Shown in pieces: positions 1 to 5,058 of a stretch of DNA of 5,058 nucleotides. How positions within the stretch are numbered: the stretch's first letter is position 1; each line of letters starts with the position of its first letter. The stretch lies in the NCBI GenBank assembly GCA_018239705.1, contig JAFEGS010000098.1, positions 1 through 5,058 on the forward strand, in the 5' to 3' direction. Origin of the DNA: Verrucomicrobiota bacterium (GTDB lineage Bacteria > Chlamydiota > Chlamydiia > Chlamydiales > FEN-1388). A model generated the notes under the pieces. The model worked only from the letters and a program-made list of their open reading frames with translations, did no database searches and was not told the DNA's origin. The position numbers and the translations under genes were made by a program.

Positions 1-561
1 ACATGGGGTCAAAGGCCCTTTAGCCAGGAAGAGTCAGCAGTTGATAATTACTGCATCTCCCTGCTTACCTTTGGAGAGGGGTATCACAACTATCACCATA
101 CCTTTGCAAATGACTATCGAAATGGCACTCGCTGGTATCATTTCGACCCAACAAAGTGGATGATCTGGACGCTCAATCGCCTTGGGCTTGCATCAGGCCT
201 TAAGCGAGTCAACCAGTACCACGTAAAAGAGCGCCTCATTGCCGACCATAAGCAGGAATTGATGGAGCTACTTCAGCAGTCTGCAGTTCCTCAGAAAGAA
301 GAGCTTTGCGAGACAGTGTCGAAAGCAAGCGAGCAGGTAACTGCCAAAATTTCTCAGGTGCGCGACTTAAGTGCAAAGTATGCGAGTACAAAAAAGAGCG
401 GCTCTGTTACAAAAGCTGAGCTCAAGCAGTCGCATCTCGAGCTTAAGACGCTCCAGAAAAGCTGTAAGCATGACTGGAAGCAGTTTGAGCGGCTCTATGA
501 TAACATCATGAATCAGGTGAAGCGCGTCTCTCCGTCAGTACTAGCCGGCAGAGGTCACTAA
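1..561 (+). CDS. Acyl-CoA (stearoyl-CoA type) delta-9 fatty acid desaturase, 3' part only
   Basis: The frame is open from base 1, so the gene starts before the window; 186 residues are visible. The family is an integral-membrane di-iron enzyme that introduces a cis double bond into saturated acyl chains. The third histidine box HNYHH is at visible residues 29-33 (bases 85-99), preceded by GEG and followed by the family's DYR, then DPTKW near 50-54 and a LGLA-LKR segment. The WGQRPF at residues 2-7 matches the family's conserved stretch just upstream of this box. The first two histidine boxes and the membrane helices must lie off the left edge. After about residue 73 comes a charged, probably coiled-coil tail of about 113 residues, outside the catalytic core. 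Starting translation at the ATG at 160 would lose the histidine box, so that start is rejected. The family call is very safe; the exact substrate is not determined. Confidence 0.93.
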   Translation, partial: TWGQRPFSQEESAVDNYCISLLTFGEGYHNYHHTFANDYRNGTRWYHFDPTKWMIWTLNRLGLASGLKRVNQYHVKERLIADHKQELMELLQQSAVPQKEELCETVSKASEQVTAKISQVRDLSAKYASTKKSGSVTKAELKQSHLELKTLQKSCKHDWKQFERLYDNIMNQVKRVSPSVLAGRGH

Positions 562-606
562 AAAAATAATTACCACAGAGCCCGACGTCGTCGGGTTCTG
601 CGGTAG
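560..606 (-). terminator. Intrinsic terminator of the F-box/LRR gene, possibly partly bidirectional
   Basis: Arms 572-586 and 590-604 pair over 15 positions with one A.C mismatch and one G.T wobble, around a 3-base loop. T571-A605 adds one more pair. On the minus strand the stem is followed by ATTATTTTTTT (570-560), a classic U-tract, about 60 bp beyond the stop of the F-box/LRR gene. On the plus strand the stem follows the desaturase stop codon by about ten bases, but no T-run comes after it. Any stop of the desaturase transcript would therefore rest on the hairpin alone. Confidence 0.75.
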
Positions 607-664
607 ATGAACGGGCATATTGAAATTGTGGAAATAGCTAAAGAGTTTTTCCGTTTTCTCGTCA

Positions 665-1975
665 CTAATGGTTACGTACATTAATCTTCAAGTTCTCTCG
701 AGGAGCAAAGAGGTGCCTCGGCCAGTGCTCGCAAGTTATTTTTTCAATCGAATCAGGAAGTTTATCAAAAGTCGACCCTGTTATTTTATGGTTGCCCTTA
801 ATCATTAGTACCTTCAGGTTCTTTAGACGAGCCATGGCTGCAATAGCCGTATCGTCAACATCACAACCCATACACTTTAATTTTTCAATCGAATCAGGGA
901 GTCTATCAAAAGTTGATCCTGTTATTGAAGCTATCCGAGAAATGTCTAATTTCTTCAGGTTTTTCAGATGTGCCATGGCTGCTATGCCCTGATCGTCAAT
1001 CATGCGGCAATTAGCACAATTAATTTTTTCAATCGAATGAGGAAGTCGTCCGAAAGTCAATCCTGATATTCCAGGATTATTTACAATATCTAGTTTCTTC
1101 AGATTTTTCAAATGGGCCATGGATGCAATAGCCGCATCATCAAGGCCACAAGATGCACAATCCAATCTCTCTATGGAATCAGGGAGCTTATTGAAGGTCG
1201 ATCCTGTCACATGAGAGTGCTGAACTAATAATTCCTTCAGGTTTTTCAGATGTGCTATGGTTGCAATAGCTGCATCATCAAGTTGACTTTTATAAAAACA
1301 CAGGTGTGCAATAGTACTCGGAAGCTGATCAAAACTAGTACCTTTTATATGAGACCTTCGAATAATATCAGAACGAAATGGTGCTGGGTCCATAACAGTT
1401 AATCTTTTTAAACTTAGCGCATCAATTGAAGTGATTATAAGGTCGGTTAAAAAATTTGATTCTCCATAAACAGTGATTGTTCGGACACATGGAAATGAGC
1501 GAAGTATCCTCCTTACCTCTCCACTTTCAGACTGATCTCTATGATTAACTTGAATATCAGTAACAGAGTTTTTTAGTTCATCTGTTAGATTATCAATGCT
1601 TGGGGCGTTTTTATCATAAGTTATCCAATCAATTGCCGAAAGACACTTCCGTGCTAAACAAGTAATTTTTAAGTTGTCTTGCACAAAGTGTGTAGCATTA
1701 ATCAGGATTTCGGGGATGAAGCCATCACAGGTACTTGTTTTTCCGGGTTGAGAATCTGAGATCTCCCGGTGCTGACCCATGATTTTTCTGATTGCTCGTC
1801 CAACCATGCTATTTACCCACTCCTCACCTTTAAGGGAGCCCTTTACAAAGCTAGCTGAATGAAATAGCTTACATACTGTACGTAAATTTATGTAGTCTTT
1901 TTCTGAAAGCTCTTGAGAAATATGGCCCCATATCTCCTTAGGGAAACTTATTATTGCTTGTGTTTGTAAGCCCAT
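665..1975 (-). CDS. F-box / leucine-rich-repeat protein (FBXL-like), putative host-directed effector
   Basis: The protein has 436 residues. An F-box lies at about residues 10-45: FPKEIWGHI, then LSEKDYINLRTVCKLF, fitting the pattern LPxEI..I...L...D...L..VCK. Residues 46-205 are unassigned, with irregular LRR-like stretches near 157-195. Residues 210-414 are tandem double-LRR units, one half built on LKNLKKLxI and the other on SIEKLxCxxC.(V/L)DDxAIAAMA. The second half resembles the cysteine-containing LRRs of eukaryotic FBXL proteins. In that family the F-box binds Skp1 of an SCF ubiquitin ligase and the LRRs hold the substrate. The ATG at 1975 is supported by AGAGGAG eight bases upstream. 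No membrane segment or cleavable signal is evident, so secretion, probably by a type III system if the host is a chlamydia, is inferred. A sampled stretch is AT-rich (1381-1440 has 20 G+C of 60). The last repeat is cut short and replaced by an unrelated basic tail. Confidence 0.88.
   Translation of the reverse strand: MGLQTQAIISFPKEIWGHISQELSEKDYINLRTVCKLFHSASFVKGSLKGEEWVNSMVGRAIRKIMGQHREISDSQPGKTSTCDGFIPEILINATHFVQDNLKITCLARKCLSAIDWITYDKNAPSIDNLTDELKNSVTDIQVNHRDQSESGEVRRILRSFPCVRTITVYGESNFLTDLIITSIDALSLKRLTVMDPAPFRSDIIRRSHIKGTSFDQLPSTIAHLCFYKSQLDDAAIATIAHLKNLKELLVQHSHVTGSTFNKLPDSIERLDCASCGLDDAAIASMAHLKNLKKLDIVNNPGISGLTFGRLPHSIEKINCANCRMIDDQGIAAMAHLKNLKKLDISRIASITGSTFDRLPDSIEKLKCMGCDVDDTAIAAMARLKNLKVLMIKGNHKITGSTFDKLPDSIEKITCEHWPRHLFAPRENLKINVRNH
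734..1348 (-). repeat. Tandem double-LRR coding repeat, four full units and one partial
   Basis: Reading in the gene's direction, the units are 1348-1211 (46 codons), 1210-1070 (47), 1069-926 (48), 925-785 (47) and a partial one at 784-734. Each begins with a variant of ITGSTFDKLPDSIEKL and ends with DDxAIAAMAHLKNLKKL plus a variable loop. Similarity persists at the DNA level: the plus-strand string tttttcaatcgaatcagg occurs at about 741-758 and again at 881-898, and close variants occur in the other units. This suggests fairly recent duplication or gene conversion and a capacity for unit gain or loss. Confidence 0.85.
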
Positions 1976-1983
1976 ATCTAGAT

Positions 1984-1990
1984 CTCCTCT
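1984..1990 (-). promoter_or_regulatory. Ribosome-binding site of the F-box/LRR gene
   Basis: AGAGGAG on the minus strand lies eight bases before the ATG at 1975. It is one of the strongest Shine-Dalgarno matches in the window and fixes this start. Confidence 0.8.
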
Positions 1991-1994
1991 ATTT

Positions 1995-2025
1995 CACTTT
2001 AACACTTTAACAGACCAGTGGGTCT
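1995..2025. repeat. Tandem 8-bp repeat and short inverted repeat in the F-box gene leader
   Basis: On the plus strand CACTTTAA occurs twice back to back (1995-2002 and 2003-2010). It is followed at once by the inverted repeat AGACC-AGTG-GGTCT (2012-2025), with five-base perfect arms. Both elements lie between the candidate promoter and the ribosome-binding site of the F-box gene, within its probable untranslated leader. They could be an operator or a small leader hairpin, or chance; nothing in the sequence decides this. Confidence 0.35.
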
Positions 2026-2031
2026 AAAAAC

Positions 2032-2158
2032 GACAATATTACTAGATTGATTAAATTTTTACAACTAGCCTACAGTGCAACAGAGGGAAGAGCTGTGAGA
2101 TACAGTATCGAAGGTAAGCGAGAAGGTGACTGCCAAAATTTCTCAGGCAAGAGATTGA
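2032..2158 (+). pseudogene. Decayed partial copy of the desaturase C-terminal tail
   Basis: This stretch aligns in the same orientation with bases about 244-369 of the intact desaturase gene. In the core (2102-2160 against 311-369) about four of five bases are identical, including the 20-base run at 2129-2148 with one neighbouring break. Translated from 2105, the relic reads VSKVSEKVTAKISQARD, against VSKASEQVTAKISQVRD in the intact gene, and then hits TGA at 2156. Upstream in the same frame, EEL is followed by TGA (2096-2098) where the intact gene has TGC. Before that a one-base insertion around 2064-2070 shifts the frame; the part from 2047 reads LIKFLQL against LMELLQQ. With two stops and a frameshift it cannot encode a protein. 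Only the coiled-coil tail is represented; the catalytic part is absent. Bases 2159-2234, between the relic and the USP gene, show no convincing further match and no gene. Confidence 0.8.
2036..2064 (-). promoter_or_regulatory. Candidate sigma-70-type promoter for the F-box/LRR gene
   Basis: On the minus strand TTGTAA (2064-2059) and TAATAT (2041-2036) are separated by exactly 17 bases, each matching four of six consensus positions. Transcription would start near 2029 and give a leader of about 54 bases before the ATG at 1975. Both boxes lie within the desaturase relic. Promoters this weak also occur by chance in AT-rich DNA, so this is a candidate only. Confidence 0.3.
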
Positions 2159-2234
2159 CAGACCTCAGGCAGGGATATAAGAGAATAGTTGTATTTTTTT
2201 CTCCTGCCACCGAACACAACCTGATACCAGGTCC

Positions 2235-3890
2235 TTATTGTCCGACTATCCCGTTAAACTCATAGAAGAAGAGATATCCATTCCTGTCAATACCGTCCTG
2301 GATGCTGCTCTTATCGAAATGAGCATTTGTCGCTCCGTCGTTAAATTCTACAAGAATTGATTCGTCTTTTTTATTCTCTACTTGGTATGGAACAAAGGTG
2401 AGGTAATGTCCGTTTGATGTCTTTGGTCCACCGTGTTGGACAAGAGAAACGAGGCGGTAGCGGGCTTTTTGACCAGCAGGATCATCGGCGATAGGGAAGT
2501 CCATGAAGTCTGAAGGATGAACCCCCTGCTCTATTTTTCGCGCTATTCGCTTCCCTGCACTATCCCGTATTGGATTCCCTTTGGCATCTTCTTCAAAATA
2601 ATATCTTTTTAGCCGTATGGGGAGAATATGAGGGATGCTATCTCCTTTCATTTGTACTGTTTGCACTGTGGGGATATGGCGTGCAGTCTTTATCGCTGTC
2701 AATGTGTTTGTAAGTGCTTTATTCTCTTCATCAAGGGGTGAATGCTCATCCAGCTTTTGTTGTAGTGCGGTTTCTATTTGCACCCTTACCTCGTCTGAGT
2801 TATTGTCTTCATTGATTTTGTTTGCGGAAACTAACTGAGAGAGTTCGTAGTAAGGCACCTTCTGTTGGTGATTGCTGCTAATTTCCTTTCCGGTTGAAGA
2901 CATACCTCTATCATCATTCCCACCCAAGGCTTTGAGGGGATGTGTGAGTGAGTTAGATCCGATTGAAAGCGGCATCTGATTATCTATTTCATCATTAGCT
3001 CTGAAAAAACAGAGCGGCACGCCGGACCCATCATAGTCAGCTATGTGGACTGCCGTCTTGAAGGTAAAGGGTCGATATCCCTGCTGGTCTAGGAGAAATT
3101 GGCAAAAATCAGCTGCATCCGCTTCATCAATTTCTCTTTCGAGGGCCCAGCCGTAGCTAATTGCTGTTTTTCGGAATGTACTGATTACTTTATCAGATAC
3201 TTGTACACCGCTTTCTAGGGTCTTAAAGATTTGTCTTTGCTGCTGCGTTAAAAGGTTCTCATCGAGGCGCGGATCGTGCAGGTTGTCCTGATATTTTGGA
3301 AAGAAGCGTAGCGCTTGCAAGACAGAGGATATGTAACAGCAGGTATTAGGATTAATAATGCCCGCTCCGAAGATAGTAGCAGCTGTCCTCGATGTTGAGT
3401 TGGTTGTCTTCTTTAGGTCCTCGTACTTCTCATTAGATATGCTCATTACTCTTTCAGCTGCCCCAGGAAGGAGCTCATGAATATTATAATTGTCAAATAG
3501 AGGTTTCGTCACTTGCCCTGGCGGGGGTGCAGGAGGCTCTTTGTGCCTTGATAGAACTTTATAAGCGGCAGTGCCTACGCTGTTAATGGCCTGAAGTAAC
3601 TTATTCAGAGCCAGTGTCAATGAGTCCCTGGCCTCTTCAGCGCTGTTGTTCAGATCACGCATAGTTTCGTTGAAGAGATGGACAATATAGTTAGCTGTAT
3701 CATACACAACCCTAACAGCCCTTCCAATATACCACACAGCTGTTGTGGAGAATGATACATTGTCTACAGTCTGTTCAGGCTGTAGCTGCTCTAAACCGGT
3801 AATTGGTACTATTGTGTTTGCCATAACATTCACACTTTTATTGTCAACTTTTTTCTTTAAAATCACCTTCTGGCCGTGCTCTAAGGGCAT
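2235..3890 (-). CDS. Ubiquitin-specific protease (peptidase C19), putative secreted deubiquitinase
   Basis: The protein has 551 residues. USPs are thiol proteases that cleave ubiquitin from proteins. The Cys box at 178-194 reads NPNTCCYISSVLQAL with nucleophile C185 (aligned as CYxxSVLQ). ADAADFCQFLLD (258-268) matches the family's DAxEFxxxLLD. IPHILPIRLKRY (419-430) matches its LKRF strand. The His box has QHGG and NGHY with H495, then VEFND with N517 as third triad residue, and GYLFFYEF near the end. All catalytic positions look intact. Residues 1-170 are not recognised: mildly hydrophobic at 48-72, helical at 80-112, and proline-rich (PPAPPPG) at 119-125. The ATG at 3890 has only a weak GGTGAG next to it; ATG at 3824 (residue 23) is an alternative. 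The gene follows the LysM gene by 69 bp on the same strand. Bacterial USPs are rare outside host-associated lineages, so acquisition from a eukaryote and action on host ubiquitin are inferred. Confidence 0.88.
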   Translation of the reverse strand: MPLEHGQKVILKKKVDNKSVNVMANTIVPITGLEQLQPEQTVDNVSFSTTAVWYIGRAVRVVYDTANYIVHLFNETMRDLNNSAEEARDSLTLALNKLLQAINSVGTAAYKVLSRHKEPPAPPPGQVTKPLFDNYNIHELLPGAAERVMSISNEKYEDLKKTTNSTSRTAATIFGAGIINPNTCCYISSVLQALRFFPKYQDNLHDPRLDENLLTQQQRQIFKTLESGVQVSDKVISTFRKTAISYGWALEREIDEADAADFCQFLLDQQGYRPFTFKTAVHIADYDGSGVPLCFFRANDEIDNQMPLSIGSNSLTHPLKALGGNDDRGMSSTGKEISSNHQQKVPYYELSQLVSANKINEDNNSDEVRVQIETALQQKLDEHSPLDEENKALTNTLTAIKTARHIPTVQTVQMKGDSIPHILPIRLKRYYFEEDAKGNPIRDSAGKRIARKIEQGVHPSDFMDFPIADDPAGQKARYRLVSLVQHGGPKTSNGHYLTFVPYQVENKKDESILVEFNDGATNAHFDKSSIQDGIDRNGYLFFYEFNGIVGQ

Positions 3891-3921
3891 CTCACCAAAA
3901 AGGGCTCACTTCAGAAACTGT

Positions 3922-3950
3922 ACTGTATCTCTTTGACGAAATTAACGCAA
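3922..3950 (-). promoter_or_regulatory. Candidate promoter for the USP gene
   Basis: In the 69-bp gap after the LysM gene, the minus strand has TTGCGT (3950-3945) and TACAGT (3927-3922), 17 bases apart. The predicted start lies about 25 bases before the ATG at 3890. The match is weak. No hairpin with a T-tract ends the LysM transcript here, so read-through from the rhomboid-LysM unit is equally possible. Confidence 0.25.
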
Positions 3951-3959
3951 TATATTTTT

Positions 3960-4562
3960 TCACTTCTTTTCAATAAAAGTTTTTTCATCGGGGATAGTTA
4001 GTTCTGTACCCACTTTAAGTTGGTTACTATTACCGATGCGCTCTTTATTGGCAGTATAGATTTCTTTCCAGTATTTCGTGGTTCCGTAGAAACGAGTAGA
4101 AATTTTAGATAGAGAGTCGCCTCGCTGCACAACGTAGGTGCGAGAGGGCGCTGCCTGCTCAGTTTTTACAGGGGGAGCAGTATCGGCTACTGCCGCTGTT
4201 TGCACAGGTGGGACATAGCTGCTTTCAATCACGGGGACGATCGCTTCTTCCGGAAAGACAATCTCTGAAGGCGCCGGCTGTATTGCTGCAATCGGCTGCT
4301 TTTCAAGTTTGGTAAGTCGAGCGTCATGCTCTTGCAGCTTTGCCTCAATGGTAGCAAGGGCGGCCCCATACGTGGGCTCCGGTTTTTCAGCTACCGACTC
4401 TTCACCTTTAAAGGTAACGAGGAAAAGAAAGCAGAGGAGTAGCAGTGATGCTCCGGCGAGGGTGAAAACGAGTCTTCTGCGACTCATTTGAAATCGGGAA
4501 TCGGAGAGGGCATCTTCTGTATTTGAACTTTGTGGGAAATCTTTTTGGTATTGCTCTAGCAT
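3960..4562 (-). CDS. Membrane-anchored LysM domain protein
   Basis: The protein has 200 residues from the ATG at 4562. Layout: a cytoplasmic N-terminus of about 27 residues; RRR at 28-30 followed by one hydrophobic segment at about 31-51 (N-in anchor); a short coiled coil at 67-89 (IEAKLQEHDARLTKLEKQ); a Pro/Ala-rich linker at about 96-140; and a C-terminal LysM at about 142-191 (YVVQRGDSLSKIS..FYG, then LKVGTELTIP). LysM domains bind N-acetylglucosamine-containing glycans such as peptidoglycan, so the domain should sit in the periplasm and tie the inner membrane to the wall. The start was chosen because GAGAAGG lies five bases before it; the GTG at 4568 overlaps that motif. The gene begins 36 bp after the rhomboid stop on the same strand, which indicates an operon. 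No catalytic domain is present. The specific role, envelope scaffold or division, is unknown. Confidence 0.85.
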   Translation of the reverse strand: MLEQYQKDFPQSSNTEDALSDSRFQMSRRRLVFTLAGASLLLLCFLFLVTFKGEESVAEKPEPTYGAALATIEAKLQEHDARLTKLEKQPIAAIQPAPSEIVFPEEAIVPVIESSYVPPVQTAAVADTAPPVKTEQAAPSRTYVVQRGDSLSKISTRFYGTTKYWKEIYTANKERIGNSNQLKVGTELTIPDEKTFIEKK

Positions 4563-4567
4563 ACACA

Positions 4568-4574
4568 CCTTCTC
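4568..4574 (-). promoter_or_regulatory. Ribosome-binding site of the LysM gene
   Basis: GAGAAGG on the minus strand lies five bases before the ATG at 4562. It decides between that ATG and the GTG two codons upstream, which shares the last G of the motif. Confidence 0.65.
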
Positions 4575-4598
4575 ATTAAAACTATATTTTCCTCTACT

Positions 4599-5058
4599 TT
4601 ACCCCGAAAGTGAATTTATTTGCCGTGAAAAAAAAGAGATTCGACCCAAAATATATCCAATACTTGCTCCAACCAGGTGGGCAGTATTGGCTATCCCAAT
4701 TAAAAATGAGACATTTTCAAACACATCGAGGAGGAATGTGGCAAGCGAAAGCACAGCGAGTATGCCAATAAAAAAGCAGATAAAGGCAAAGGTAGTAGAG
4801 GACATTTGGTAGCCTTCCCAAGGCGCTATTTTCTGCCGAGCTCTGATATAGGTTACCATGCCGCAGACAACACCGGAAAAACCGATAAAGTTGGGCCCTG
4901 TCATGAGGTACTGCGCGGTATTTGAAGTAGCAGCGATGATGACGATGAAGAGGATGTACTTCCACGGCTTCATGCGAGCTTCGATCTGAAAACCAAGTAC
5001 CAAGAGCCAGATCATATTAAAAAAGAGATGCAAAATATCGTTATGCAGAAAGATAGGG
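4599..5058 (-). CDS. GlpG-type rhomboid intramembrane serine protease, C-terminal part
   Basis: The frame stays open to the right edge, so the N-terminus is missing; 152 residues are visible from base 5057. Rhomboids cut transmembrane segments of other proteins inside the membrane. The visible part opens with FLHNDILHLFFNM, the family motif H-x4-H-x3-N, corresponding to H145, H150 and N154 of E. coli GlpG. The nucleophile is S61 in GFSG (codon 4877-4875), 47 residues after the Asn, the same spacing as in GlpG. The catalytic His is H127 in ANTAHLVGASIGYILG (codon 4679-4677). About five hydrophobic segments are visible. Taking the TTG at 5033 as a start would remove the conserved H-x4 part, so it is not the start. 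The gene ends with TAA 36 bp before the LysM gene and probably heads that operon. Catalytic residues appear intact; the substrate is unknown. Confidence 0.92.
   Translation of the reverse strand, partial: PIFLHNDILHLFFNMIWLLVLGFQIEARMKPWKYILFIVIIAATSNTAQYLMTGPNFIGFSGVVCGMVTYIRARQKIAPWEGYQMSSTTFAFICFFIGILAVLSLATFLLDVFENVSFLIGIANTAHLVGASIGYILGRISFFSRQINSLSG

Noticed and set aside
792..992. Plus-strand open frame opposite the LRR repeats
   Set aside because: It is the complement of repetitive coding DNA; its own internal repeats simply mirror the LRR units.
734..1348. Regularly spaced repeats as a possible CRISPR array
   Set aside because: The period is about 141 bp in multiples of three, and the whole unit is coding sequence with LRR structure; there are no unique spacers.
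2219..2232. Small inverted repeat ACCTG-ATAC-CAGGT just after the USP stop as a terminator
   Set aside because: The stem is only five pairs and no T-run follows it on the minus strand; too weak to call.
2047..2265. Plus-strand open frame of 72 codons beginning at TTG upstream of the F-box gene
   Set aside because: It runs through the desaturase relic in a frame that matches the intact protein only before the frameshift, has no clear ribosome-binding site, and overlaps the end of the USP gene.
2635..2838. Plus-strand open frame opposite the USP gene
   Set aside because: It lies wholly within a gene with conserved catalytic motifs and shows no recognisable protein.
2235..3890. Protease as a ChlaDub-like (CE clan, SENP-type) enzyme
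   Set aside because: The order and wording of motifs (Cys box first, then LKRY, then GHY and FND) are those of C19 USPs; CE-clan enzymes have His before Cys.
3745..3936. Plus-strand open frame over the USP start and the gap to the LysM gene
   Set aside because: It has no ribosome-binding site or known motif, and most of it is antisense to the USP N-terminus.
4309..4491. Plus-strand open frame opposite the LysM gene
   Set aside because: It is antisense to the anchor and coiled-coil coding region and has no family features.
4563..4568. GTG at 4568 as start of the LysM protein
   Set aside because: It overlaps the GAGAAGG motif, which is correctly spaced for the ATG at 4562.
4717..4965. Second minus-strand open frame within the rhomboid gene
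   Set aside because: It is out of frame with the rhomboid protein, whose active-site motifs prove the other frame.

Overview
The window carries four coding genes, one decayed gene fragment and several regulatory sites. It looks like the chromosome of an obligate intracellular bacterium, most likely an amoeba-associated (environmental) member of the Chlamydiota. The main reason is two neighbouring eukaryote-like genes for the host ubiquitin system: an F-box/leucine-rich-repeat protein and a ubiquitin-specific protease (family C19). These sit among ordinary bacterial membrane and envelope genes. Expanded F-box/LRR and USP families are known in environmental chlamydiae. Legionella-like or other amoeba-adapted bacteria are not excluded, and no marker gene here settles the phylum.

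Layout, left to right. Positions 1-561 (+) are the 3' end of an acyl-CoA delta-9 desaturase, including its third histidine box. A strong stem-loop at about 571-606 has its T-tract on the minus strand and probably terminates the next gene. Positions 665-1975 (-) encode the F-box/LRR protein with about 4.4 tandem copies of a 46-48-residue double-LRR unit. Positions 1976-2234 hold no gene. They contain a decayed copy of the desaturase C-terminal tail (2032-2158, +) and a candidate promoter for the F-box gene that lies inside this relic. Positions 2235-3890 (-) encode the USP-type deubiquitinase, with a recognisable catalytic triad and an unrecognised N-terminal region of about 170 residues. Positions 3960-4562 (-) encode a membrane-anchored LysM protein. 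Positions 4599-5058 (-) encode the C-terminal part of a GlpG-type rhomboid protease that runs off the right edge.

How the genes may work together. Rhomboid and LysM genes are 36 bp apart and probably form an operon. The USP gene follows 69 bp later with a possible promoter of its own. The F-box gene has its own ribosome-binding site, candidate promoter and terminator, so it looks like an independent cassette. By family knowledge, an F-box/LRR protein would recruit a host target to a Skp1-cullin ubiquitin ligase, while the USP would strip ubiquitin. The pair could therefore adjust host ubiquitination in opposite directions. That they are secreted, and that they act together, is inference.

The most notable finding is the relic. 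The F-box gene lies between the intact desaturase and a degenerate direct copy of that gene's 3' tail. This points to a local duplication followed by insertion of the effector gene.
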